From: Mangifera indica
Taxonomy: Eukaryota; Streptophyta; Magnoliopsida; Sapindales; Anacardiaceae
DNA: 64,000 nucleotides
Assembly: GCF_011075055.1 (NCBI RefSeq)
Contig: NC_058153.1
Location: 5,704,001-5,768,000, forward strand
Direction of reading: 5' to 3'
The number at the start of each line of letters is the position of its first letter. Within the stretch, counting starts at the first letter, position 1. Positions 24,978-36,513 of this stretch are shown one piece after another. Below the pieces are notes generated by a model. The model was not told where the DNA came from, did no database searches, and saw nothing but the letters and a program-made list of their open reading frames with translations. A program made the position numbers and the translations under genes.

Positions 24978-27383
24978 TTACCACATTAATTTCATCTCAC
25001 TAACACTTTAACTTTTAAAGTGTTATCTTTGCATCCATATAACATTTTATATGATTTTTATTATCCTTCGGAATGTGCTAACCAACCCCAGATAATTAAT
25101 TCTCACTCTCGTAAGCTTAGTTTATTGGTGTGACCCTTTAGGTTTATCGTTGTGTAGCCATGAATCCTTTTTCGGACAATCCGAAAGTGTATTTGGAAAC
25201 TCAATGACTATAACAAACATCTAGCAATGTGTCATAGCCTCTAAACCACGATAAAAAACACTCCATTGAATCTAAAATCTCCAATCGTATGTTCCATATA
25301 GATAATATCTTTCAATTGTCCAATCTAGATCGATTTGGGACTCATGAATTGTCAAAGTCTTAATTTCCATTCTTTACAAAACATCAATTTAAATATTCAA
25401 AACATATCATAACGAACATCTTTCATATGACTTATATTATACTTTAGCTAGAGATTTGATTTTCAATATTTATTGGTGTTGGCTTCAGAACTTGGATCTA
25501 GGTCGAATGAGCGAATATTCAAAACCCAATATTTTCTGAGTTAACAGATTTCATCTTGACCATCATTCTTCTCCACATACAAATAACACATGACCAACAC
25601 TGTTTGTTTTATGAGACATGAATCACATGTATCTGTATCGAATCCAACCATGACATCTCAAGTCAAAGAATTACTTTGTACACTAGTACAATCTTATGAT
25701 AAGTCATTGACTACGATTTAATGATCATGTGACTTATTGTTATTGGTCATGTTCAAAAAACGATTTTCTAACTATTAATCCATACTAATATCGTAATGAC
25801 ATTACTATTATAATCATCTGCACTAATATCATCTCATAAGATTCAACGAAGATATTCAGTATATTACTATGTGATATAATTGTCCAAGTTATATTACCTC
25901 CGTTGGAAACAATTCGATGATTTAGTTTGTATTAAATGAGTCATCTAGATAATTCATACACATACTCTATACTATTACAAAATAAAGGAAATGGTTTATG
26001 CATATGTACAAAAGAGCTACTTTTTTATTAATAAATTATTTAAAAGATTATATACAAGATTAAATATCTTGAAACCGACAACACGAATGGTTCCTAGGGA
26101 ATATACTAATAGTTTGTTGCTAAATGTCTCACATGCCATCAAGTTAGAGACTGTTAGGATATTGCAACCTCTCAATTTATCAAAGTGGAAATGAGAGTGT
26201 ATTTCCACAAACTTCATAGTTGGGCTCTCGATGACACATAGATAGATTAACCAAGTTAGTACACTCTCTAGTAGTGAAAGACACTATTTCCACTAATTAG
26301 TTGGGCCAGTTATATAAGAGAGAAGTAGACAAGTTGCATGGAGTACCTAAAACAACAGTTTCAAATAAAGATATTAAATTTATGTTAGCATGATAGGGAG
26401 TTTGTAAAGGTCATTAGGCAAAGAATTAGCTTTCAGTACAACATATCATTTCGAGACAAACTGATAGAGAGGACTAATCATCCCCAAACTCAGCCTTGAA
26501 GAGATATTGTATGATAAAGAGATCAGATTATACGATAACAGTATTATTGATAGGTTAACAATCAATCTCTAACATTTCGTTAGTTGGGTAGTTATGATAT
26601 TTTGCTATACGTCAATTTTGGTTTATGTATGGATGATTGTTGAATTGTAGATTCAACACAAATTTGTGCACTACTAACTCGATGAAGAGCCTATGAGTCA
26701 CATACAATTGGGGTTGATCGAATTTTACAAAGGCATTAAATTATTCAAGATGAATCTGGTTTGATATCTAAATTATTGGTTTGGAGTCTTGTAAAATGTT
26801 TGGACACAAAACATACTATTAATGTTTTGAGGACTAAAGTGAAATAATCCGAAGGTAAATGTTTTGGGTGAAATAACATGTAGTTGACTTGATCAAATAA
26901 GATAAAGATAAGGTTGGAAATGGATAATTGTCAAGTCACACACAACCGTACATGGTCAATGCACATTCGTGCATTATCTCGGGTTGACCTTATTCGTAGA
27001 TTTTATCACATCTCAAAATATGGATTATTACGAATCATGCAATATATGAATAAGATCAAGTAAACAACTATGTTTGATGATGTTTGATAATACATCGTCT
27101 CCTATATAAGAAGATGTACTATCGTTCATCATCCAAACTGTGCATAAAGGTTCTAGCAAACCTAAGTTGATTGTCCATCGCCTCTTTTGTACCTCCTGTA
27201 GATAGAAAGGTGTTTTCCTGTACTTGGATAAGAAACAAGTAAGAACCTAATTTTGGCATCATTAAAAAGAAGGGGCCACCAACGTTGGCACATTCCTTCA
27301 AACACCATATGTGCCCTTAATTTTATATAGTCTTTAGTATGTTAACATAGCAATAACTACAAGTAAATCTTTTGTATAGTGTT
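24973..27383. repeat. Degraded dispersed repeat, class unknown
   Basis: No gene is supported. From about 25.8 to 26.9 kb the text parallels 7.6-8.2 kb and 42.4-42.8 kb: ATTATACGATAACAGTATTATTGATAGG corresponds in position and content to a block at 42510-42550, and GTTGGGTAGTTATGATATT to one near 8008. The similarity is patchy. Such spaced blocks suggest a decayed LTR or retroelement, but I see no reverse transcriptase motif. Confidence 0.4.
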
Positions 27384-27565
27384 GAGCAATGCTATGTGTA
27401 CCCATTTTTTACACATAATTTATGTATACAGTGATGTGTCATCATGTAATTAGATGATTTTAAAACATTTGTCACTATATGATAAAAAAATATTCAAACA
27501 CATGATGACACCTCATCTGTGTACACAAATTGTATATAAAAAATGGGTATACATAGTTTTATTGG
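27384..27565. mobile_element. Small MITE with perfect 9-bp target duplication
   Basis: The 182-bp element is flanked by tatagtgtt at 27375-27383 and 27566-27574, identical on both sides. Inverted arms run CTATGTGTACCCATTTTT on the left and AAAAATGGGTATACATAG on the right, with TGTGTCATCATG and CATGATGACACC inside them. It is non-coding. Related cores occur at 9655, 45025, 52150 and 60790. Confidence 0.85.
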
Positions 27566-27574
27566 TATAGTGTT

Positions 27575-28363
27575 TATGGTAGATTTTAATGTACTTAAAA
27601 TTTTAAAATTATTATTTCATTGTCATTACGATGATTTTTATAATCTATAAATACCAACATAATTGTCATTAATTAATTAAAAATACAATACAATATTTTA
27701 ATAAAATTACAATATTAATCTTAATCATTACTAAATGAGAGCATATGAAAGCATCAAGTGATTGTTATATTGGTAAAATTATATCACTTTCTATAGTTAG
27801 AAATCATTACAAGTTTAACCTATTTAACCATCTGTTGGCATAAAAATGTTTACAACTAACTACTCCATAACATGCCAAATCAGTTGTAAACCCCAATTTT
27901 CACACTTTATATATCTTCATTGAGTTAGACGTGACAAGATCAATTCTATCAATCACACTTTCCATTTCAACAGAATCCCAACTCCTTATATATAGTAATC
28001 ATGATACATTGCTTGCAGCAACGCTCTGATTTTATTATGAAGTAGAAAAACAGATTTTGGTTGTCTTATTTCTATTTCGACTTACTACATAAATCTGAAG
28101 AAAAACTCACTCAGTGATTTCCTGTACAATTATCACCAATTTACCTGATGATAACCTCTGTGGCCATAAACGCCACCTCTAACAGCATTCTGTAGTGAGA
28201 AATCGAACCAGAGTTTTATGGGTTTTCAGACAACATCGCAACTGTGTCTATCCATACCTTTCCCTGCCACACTTCTCCAATACTAACCTAAAAATTAAGG
28301 TGAAAATTCCAGGGCACAGGCCACCGCAAAATTCATTTCTCATTGGTATCAAAAAGCCAAAAC
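27575..28363. other. Spacer and probable TOC90 3' UTR
   Basis: I see no gene. The last part adjoins the TOC90 stop codon and should carry its 3' UTR on the minus strand. Confidence 0.35.
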
Positions 28364-31300
28364 TTAACATCTATCCAATGCTTCCGTGCTTCTATCTTTA
28401 GGTGCATTTCTACGGAATAGACCCTTGAAAATTGCAAAAACTGCAATAAAAGCAATTTCCATATGCTCTGAGCTAGTCAATTTTATACCAACCTGTCCCA
28501 TTTTCCTGCTATTTAGATTACCATTGACCGACATTTTCATCCCTCGACTTGGCCGGAACTCAGATTGGAAAACTCCACCTAATACTAGCTCTTTATTATA
28601 AGAGAGAGCTGTCATTGTCAAACTGATGCTGTCATTCCTCACTGGGTAGTCTCTCCCTCTTAAAATTGCTTCAAAACTCCCGCCATATGCAGCTTGTCCT
28701 GGACCCCCCATTCGGCCAGCATTCATTACCAACTTCAGTCGTTTCCCAATCAGTAAGGCATCTTCAAGCTTTGTGCCAAGATAATACTTGTTCCCAAAAG
28801 ATGTCAAAGAAACCCCCAAGTCAGTAACATTCTGCTTGAGATTCCTCATTTTTGTGTTGCTGTGAATTGTATAGATCAGATCTTTACCAGCAGATTGAAC
28901 ATCCAGACCAACACAGTAAGTAGGCCCCTTAGGATCCTCGTAGGCAGCAGCAAACTCTGACTGAATACTGAAATCACGCTTGTCCTTGCTTGTCTGTCCG
29001 GCAACTGAGATAAGGACATTCTGTTTTATTTCCAAAGCTGTCTCCAAATTAATTCCATCAAAGCCAACATCATGATCCCATCCACGGGGGTCAAGAACAG
29101 GCCTCACAAGCCACTGGTCACTTGTCACAAGGCAGCGGTATCTGTGGGACAGGAAATCTGGGTCAAAACTAGGAGGGACTGCAATATCTGGTAGCATCAT
29201 GGCCTCTGGATATACCTCATTATCAGGATTATTGTCATTGGGGGAATTTTCCTCCTTGGAAAGCTTAATCTCCTTCCGCCTTTGAAACTCTTCTTTCATC
29301 TGTTTTTTCAAATAAAGAATCTCTCGGCAATCAAGCTCATCAAGATAGGATCTTTTCTGGGATTTTGTCAATCTCTCAAACTGGGCTTTTGTCAAAATCC
29401 GTATTGATGGTAACTGATCATATTCATCTTCTTCATCCATGTCCGAAACAAATATTTCATCCATTTCACTCTCTGCTGCAGTTGGACTTGATAATGAGCG
29501 ATGACGGAGAAAAGAGGAAAGGAGATGAGGAACAGAAGGAAGTCGGGCATTATTCAAGGGCCCCAATTCGATGCTGTCTTGAAATTCCAAAAGGGAGTTA
29601 GCATCACCAAGAACTTTGGTACATATGGATAATAACAAGAAATGAGACCTCCAAACCTGTCCATTTGGAAGGATAGGTTCCCCCCTCACATTTTTTCTAC
29701 ACTGAGGATGATTTTCCACTAAAAGCACAGGGTTTTCAATTCTGGAGTCAGATACTGCCTGGTGTATGTAATGTTGCACCAAATCTGTGCATTGGCTCAC
29801 ATATGATTCATAGCTAACAGGATACCCACTGGGTCCATCAGGAAGAGTTGACGAATGAGTCATGACAAGGATGGTGTTAAACCAAATTGCAGAACCAAAA
29901 GCTTCAGTCATTAGCTTCAAAAGTGGAAAATCACTATAGCCCATGTTGATGAGATCGAGACGTTCAAAATATAAAACAATGTCTGGTGGTGATTTTTTAA
30001 TGAATTTCTTGACAGAGAGCATAATCTTCCTATTTCTCCTTATACTCCTTGCAGAAGAAGGTAAAAAACCAGGGGTATCAATGAAAGTTACTTTTATCCC
30101 ACTAACAGTTCCCACAACCTCTTGGATGTGATCTGTTGCAGGTCGAAATGCACCAGTCTCAGTCTTTATTTGATCAAATACAGAATTTATGGTTGCACTC
30201 TTACCAACCCCTGTTTTTCCCAGTACAAGTATTCTAATTGAGAAATCCAATTCAGGTAGACCAGCCGCCTCTTGATCTCTTGCTATTGCTCTAACTCTGT
30301 CAGTTCTGAGGTTGACCATTTTCATATCTGATTCTCCAGCTCGTATCAAAGTTGCCAAGTGTATCCGATATAAAACTTTGGCTACCAAGAGACCATCATG
30401 TCTGTGCCCAACACGTTGAATAAGACGCAGGAACTTAATTTGGAGATCTTCAATCTTTGCCGAAGGACCCATCTTCTTTTCATCAACATTATGACTATTA
30501 GATCGAGTGGAATCTTCAACTAGAACTTGTTGCAGCGATTGATGAGGTCCATAACCCTGATTAACATCAGAAACGCATGATGCATCAGGAGATACTGGTG
30601 GTGCTACCAAACTGGATGTGTGAGCTGAAAATAACAACACAATAAGCTCTTACTGAAAAATACGCGACAACAGCAAAACAAAATTTCAATTCAGAGACTC
30701 AAATTGGAACATGACACTGGAACAAGTTCCTACCAGCATTATCACCAATACAGCACAATCTGAAAATCTAGGGCCTAAGCACCAGATGTAATTAAAAAAG
30801 CTGTATTCTAATTGACAATCTAGGAAGGAAAATTGTGCATCCCAAAAGAATATTTTGCACTACACACTAAACTATCAATTCAAAGAAAAAAAAAGCAATA
30901 AGAAAACTGTCTCACAGACTTGAAAATGCTGAAAAACCCCCTTATTGGCGTATTCCATGTTCCAAAGTCCAAGGGAAGCCAAGGCCGAGACATAAGCATA
31001 CTAGAGTTCTCCTTATATAGAGTTTTCTCTGATATATAGTCTGAAGAAGTAACTCAAAATTAAATAACTAAAATCATACACAGGTGTGTAGAGCCCCATC
31101 TAGAAACACTCAATCAATACATTGATAATTTAACTAAAAAGTTTATTCCTTAGAGCAAAATAACAAGCATAGTTAAAATGTAATGCTTCCAAAAGAATAG
31201 TTACTGATTTACTTAAACATCCCAGAAAGATGGTGGTTGACAACTATCCATCAGTTTGAAATGTTGACTGGTCCCTGACAACCCAAAACCGAAGAACACA

Positions 31301-31707
31301 TAATTCAAGAACATAATGTGAAAAACAAAACAAAACAATCAGGCGCCTTAAATGATGTTTTTGGGTACAATAATAATAACTCCAAGTGACTAGGAAATCA
31401 ATTAAAAAACAGTAAGGGCAATTGACATCGGTTGGATTACCTGAACTATGAAGATAAAATCAATGTATACTTGGCACTTGGTTTAAACTAAATGGCACAG
31501 TTCTAATCCACATTTTACAGAAATTCACACTAAAATGATAAAATTTAACTTAAAATAAAGAGGCAGGGGAAAGGCAATGCCTCGGTCGTCAAACTCTTCA
31601 TCAGGAGATCCTCCATGAAAGAAACTTCTACCGCTTGACAGGGGCCCGGATGATGCCAGTGAATTTGACAATAACTGAGAGAAAACCCAGTCTCTAACAC
31701 CCTTCAT
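28364..31707 (-). CDS. TOC90: Translocase of chloroplast 90 (TOC159-family receptor GTPase)
   Basis: Exon 1 begins at the ATG at 31707 (MKGVRDWVFSQ) and exon 2 runs 30624-28364 as one frame of 753 codons including the stop. The best join uses a GC donor at 31580-31579 (exon 1 = 31707-31581), giving 795 aa against about 793 in Arabidopsis. TOC90 is a preprotein receptor of the outer chloroplast envelope, lacking the long acidic domain of TOC159. The G domain shows the P-loop GKTGVGKS at 178-185 and DTPG at 225-228. The C-terminal membrane-anchor domain includes the GFDGIN and GGSFEA signatures. An acidic linker with EEDEYDQLP separates the two. Upstream, a likely 5' UTR intron spans 31712-31836 (donor TTTTAG/GTGATT, acceptor TTCAG/GGCAATG). 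The family call is certain; the exon 1 donor is not. Confidence 0.93.
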
Positions 31708-31711
31708 TGCC

Positions 31712-31836
31712 CTGAATTATACTAAAAAAATTACGCCAATTAAAGAAATCATCCACCAAATACACCCAAAACATAAATGAATAATTACACTCACAAAACG
31801 GTTAAAAATAATTAATTAACAACAAGATTTAATCAC
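31712..31836 (-). other. Probable 5' UTR intron of TOC90
   Basis: On the minus strand a GT donor follows CTGTTTTAG and a TAGTATAATTCAG acceptor ends four bases before the TOC90 start codon. The placement is by splice-site match only. Confidence 0.45.
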
Positions 31837-32559
31837 CTAAAACAGAGAAAATTGAAGGCGGAATTCAAAAAGCGATGAGAATTAAAAGCCGGCTTCAACG
31901 AGGAAAATTCATTTGGCGTGAGACAATAAACCAATTCGGTGAAACGAATAACAGAATTGAAAGGGAAGTTGGTGGCGGTAGAGTTGAGAGTGGGTACGGT
32001 GATAACGAAGGGGAGGCTGAGAAGTAGCCGAAGAAGGGGTAGAAGGATTAGATGAGACAGAGAGAGATCAGGGTTGTGCTTTTTGTTTGTTGTTGTGCTT
32101 TTGGAGAAGAGAAATACGAAAATGAGAGCATTTGCAAATAGCAGCACGATTTTGTTTGATAAGATTTTGTCATTCACACGTGTATTGGGCGGGATTGGAA
32201 GCAAGACATTGTGTTGCGTCATCCGTTGTTTCGAGGCAGAATTACATTTTGACCTCTAATGAGAAAAGGAAGAAAATCCCCCTCTTTGGTTTCGAAAATA
32301 CTTTTTTTTTTAATGATCAGAAAATCTTATCCGACTTCATCAGATAAGCAAATTCTGAGATATAATAATTAAAATCGCAACTATTATACTAGATAATTTA
32401 AGGTTTTGTTTTATTATAATATTTTATTATTCAATTCTAGATTAATTTGTCTAAGTTTGTCATATCATAGGAAGATTATGTCAGTTAAACCCTAATTTTT
32501 CACAAGGTCTTGTCATAAAATTTGTAGTTCTACAATTGAAATTTAGAATTTTTCTATGA

Positions 32560-33080
32560 TATATTGTTGTGCGGTATTCCCCTACCCTTCAAATATCTCT
32601 CTCAGAAGCATCTCTTCAATGAAATCTTCAAAATAATTACAACTAGTTACAAGTTTAATAAACAAAGAGCATCCCTTGCACTCCATACATCAAAGAATGT
32701 GGATAGACCTTTCAACCCATGGTAGTAAAAAGACTTCTACTTACTAATGAATCTGCTTTGAATTTTTCAAAAGAATTTTTTCATTCTCTTTCATGACAAT
32801 AAAAGAAAGTTATCCCCTTCTTCCCAATCAAGATAACTTAGTTATTGTAAATTATCGGTTCTAATGAACAAATCCCTAAAATAAATAAATATATTCCCTT
32901 TGTGTACATTCTCTTCAAGACATACTTTGTAAGCAACAACCAATAACTACACTATAGACGTAGGTTTTCTGATCATCAAGTCAAACTGTGTTAAAAATTT
33001 TATATCTTATTTACTTTCATGGCCACAATCTTATTCATTATACATTATAATAGACACCAAAGTGTTATCAAATCTTATCG
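32560..33080. mobile_element. Decayed LTR, Copia-like (solo or truncated)
   Basis: The block around 32900-33040 (TACATTCTCTTCAAGACATA, then a GACGTAGGTTTT motif and AAACTGTGTTAAAA) resembles the end of plant Copia LTRs, which often carry GTGGACGTAGG and ACCACGTTAAA. The upstream part aligns with 40690-41240 through AATTTTTCAAAAGAATTTTTTC and AAAGAAAGTTAT. No internal domain is seen. The strand and ends are uncertain. Confidence 0.5.
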
Positions 33081-33667
33081 CTATTATTAGAGTTTAACTT
33101 GCACAAGGCTCGAGACTGCATACTTTAGTTGGTGACAAAAGTAGTAGACAAAAGTAGTAGATCTTCCCGAGTATTCTTACAAAAGTAGTAGTATCCATGT
33201 CATCATAACTGAAGTTTGGTGACAAACTCATGATGACCTAGTTAAGATGGATCAAGTCATAGGTATTTTAGGAATTTAGTAAAAGATAGGTATCTTGCTT
33301 ACTGAATGATTTTTACTCTCCCCCTTTCTTTTCATGTTTTACAAGTGAAAATGAATATAGTAGCTATGGAATGAGTGATAGTCAATGAGTGAGGGCATAT
33401 GTGTCATTTTTCAACTTATGTGTTTTTCATTCGAACAATTGTTTAGACATGTTATTTTTGCTACACACAATTGTTTGATGTCTGATGATTATATATGATT
33501 TGTAGATATCCTTTTTGTTTTCGTTTGCTTTTAATAAAGGGTAATTTGGTAATGTTGCAAGTGAATGTTGAATGTGTGAAGAAATTTTAACTGATTGCAT
33601 GTTGAAATACTCTAAGTAAGTGATGTTTTCCTCCTAAGAGAAGCACTTTTGAAGAAAATGTTACAAG

Positions 33668-33682
33668 TGATATCAGAACACG
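33668..33682 (+). other. Primer-binding-site-like sequence of an LTR retroelement
   Basis: TGATATCAGAACACG differs at two or three positions from the initiator-Met-tRNA complement that opens plant retroelements (TGGTATCAGAGC...). It follows a TTACA that could be an LTR end, two bases away as usual, and lies about 280 bases before the gag remnant at 33962. Confidence 0.5.
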
Positions 33683-33961
33683 ATTATCCTAAGATGTATG
33701 TAGCTAATTTAAATTAAGAAAATAAGTTTCTCATGCTACGTTGACCGCATTTGAAGTCGATCACTATAAATTTAAGTTTAAGTTATACTTGTTAAAATAT
33801 GTTTGAGACTTATTGTTATGGGATTTTCAGAATCATAAGGAGATCAAATAGGTATAATGGAAATAGCCAATGAGGAGACCCACCATAGACACAAGATTCA
33901 AGGCTAATTCATCAAGCCTTTTAGTCAATAATAAAAGTTGTTGACATCAGGAACTTAATAA

Positions 33962-34365
33962 GTGTTAAGGAAGCAGAATGACAATCCAATTCAAGTAAGT
34001 GAGTTAATTCTAACATCACCACCAATACAAGTTTCAATAAAGGAGACATTTGTAAAGATTCTAATTGTAGCAAGGACCCAATTGCACCCTATATATGGTC
34101 TTTCAACCATGCATCAATCTTTGAAATATGTAGGCACCAAGGACCTAACCACACTCGAAGAATGGTTAGAAGCAGTTGAAGGTGTCATGGCCTTTTTTGA
34201 GATAACTTATAAATAGAATTATATGTCATCTATCTTTTCAAGGCAGATACTTGAGTTTAGTGGAATTTGATTGAGAAGACTTTCAAAGTTGTAGAGATGA
34301 CATGGATCGAGTTCAGACGATTGTTTAAGGTTAAGTATAAAAGTGTTGATGTTACCTATATGCAA
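33962..34365 (+). pseudogene. Broken retrotransposon gag fragment
   Basis: An open stretch of 84 codons ends ...YVGTKDLTTLEEWLEAVEG and then a stop. This is the F.G..D...AEEWL pattern of Ty3/gypsy-type gag. In another frame, after a frameshift and two stops, the text resumes as WNLIEKTFKVVEMTWIEF followed by RRLFKVKY, matching the downstream WW..I....TW.EF...F..KY gag pattern. The gene is therefore inactivated by at least one frameshift and several stops. No protease, RT or integrase follows. Confidence 0.6.
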
Positions 34366-36513
34366 AGCCCAAGAGTTCCTATTAATATATACCCTAGGAA
34401 CCAATGGTGTTATTGGTTTTAGTGTATTTAATCTTATAATAATATAAGAAAGAGTTCCTTTTTTTCACATTCATATATTGCTTCAGTTTTGATTATTAAT
34501 TTTTTTATTAAATAAATTGTGTGTATATGAAGTGTTCGGATGATATGAATTCTCAAAAGATCAAATCATCGAAATGTCTCCTACCTACGTGATGTCAATT
34601 AGGCAATGATATCATATAGTAGACATACTAAATATTTTTTGTTGAACATCATGAGATGATATTAGTGTGATGTTGCATTAAATTTATACACTCATATACT
34701 ATGTCTAAAGGTGTAAACATTTTGCATTAAACTATAATTAAGTTTAGGATTTTAAATTAAATAGTAATAAAATTCTTAGATATTTTATTTTATTGCTATT
34801 TTTTGTTTGTAGGAAATAGAACGAAAATCAGGAAGAATTGCAGAAAATAAATGAAGAAAATGAAAGAATCTTCAAAAGTTTCCTGATCGTATAAGGACTA
34901 AGTAGATGTTGAAGGAAGAACAAAGGAAATAATCTAGACCTATCAACATCAACAAATCAAGAAGGAGTGAATTTCGCGTTAGACAAAATCAGAAAAAGAT
35001 CTACAACAATATTGAACGCGTAAGGATAAAGAAACCTATATAAAGCCACCAATTTCATAAGTGTAGAAAGACTTCCTCCATCAGAAATTTCAACTTTGTT
35101 AAACGACTCATTGAGTTCACTCTTTACCACTATCCACATAGCCTAGGCAACAAATTGGCAACACAAACAAACGTCAAGATTATTTAATTATTATTTATCT
35201 AAAAACAATAATTAAAACCTAAGGTAATATGATGATGACGACAAAATTGAAGATAATGGAGGTGGAGATGATGATGAAGAATGTGGTGGTGATGATCTAG
35301 GTGGAGATGATGATGATCATGAATGTGGTAATGTTGTTGGAGGTAGAATTGATGATGAAGATGGAGGTGGTGAAAAATCAAGTTTTGACCCACTAGTCAT
35401 CGTGATGAGTGAGAAAAAAATGAAAATAGAGAGAACAAAAGAGAAAAAAAAGTAAAAAGAAGATCAAAGATAATATGATAATTAAAATCTTTGTATAGAG
35501 TTAGAGTCAAATTTCCATTAATGGGATTAGGTATTGGGTATGAAATATGATTTATACATTCAAAAGGTGGAAAAGGCTATAAGGTCAAACATTGGGTGGA
35601 AAAATCCCCTTTGGGTGAACAGTTATATGGCATTAGGGATTTAGGGGTAGTTTGGACATCAGCTTTGGTGGCAGCATTTGGTGTTTATCTTACAATCTCA
35701 CTACCCATGGTGTAAGACATGTTCATTCCTGCTCAACAGTATTCACTTCTTTGTGAGTAATGTCATGTGGAATATCACTTTGAATACCAATAATAAAGTC
35801 ATCCCCAATACACAATTTAATACTCATTACAAAGACACCTAATTTTATTCCTTTGTATCATTGGAACAGTTAAGGATGATCCCAAGCAAATTGCTCTTAA
35901 AATGCAACATTTCAACATCAAATTCATAAATTTAGCAGATCCCCTGCAGATATTCCTGGATTTTGTGGCTGTCAACTTTGCAGATTGGATTTCAGAAAAG
36001 TTAAAAAGACTATCATATTAAGACCTCATGTAGTCCGCGCAAAATCTGTTATTGAAAGAATGTACCACACAATGTCAAGATGAGTTATGAACTAAGGCAA
36101 TTGAATCTTTTACTTCAAAACAAAATCCATTTACATTGTTAACATTGTAAATACCACCACTACACTGATAAACCACTCCAAACAATGGAAAACAAAATAT
36201 CAGATCAGAAAACTTTTTTCAATGAATCCGAACTTTGTTCTAAATTAATTTTCTCAAATATCTGATGCCTCAAAAATTTAGGCTCACTTTACAGTCCGAT
36301 TGACGATCATTAACTACCAATCAAATACTTGATTGATCAGCTTGTCTTCTGCCAATTTGTATAGCAACTGGTGACACGAAGAAATCTGTATATACAGTAT
36401 ACAAAAATCTAGCCGTGGCATTCCATGCTTAAACATAGTTGTCAATGGTGTTATCCAAACTTGCTTTTTGTTGGATTGAGTCTATCAGCCATATCTCATT
36501 TCTCTTTGAAGAA
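34366..36513. other. Spacer with a GAT/GGT-rich tract
   Basis: No gene is supported. At about 35225-35375 is an imperfect repeat of GATGAT and GGTGGAGAT. It would read as Gly/Asp-rich on the plus strand and His/Leu-rich on the minus strand, and neither reading looks like a real protein. The final few hundred bases should hold the UBP22 3' UTR. Confidence 0.4.

Noticed and set aside
31630..31632. A GT donor for TOC90 exon 1
   Set aside because: It is in phase but would delete the conserved FF...EEFDD stretch; the GC donor fits the family better. It was kept only as an alternative.
35199..35393. His/Leu-rich peptide on the minus strand
   Set aside because: It is the translation of a GAT/GGT-rich repeat tract; the opposite strand reads as Gly/Asp-rich, and neither has family features.
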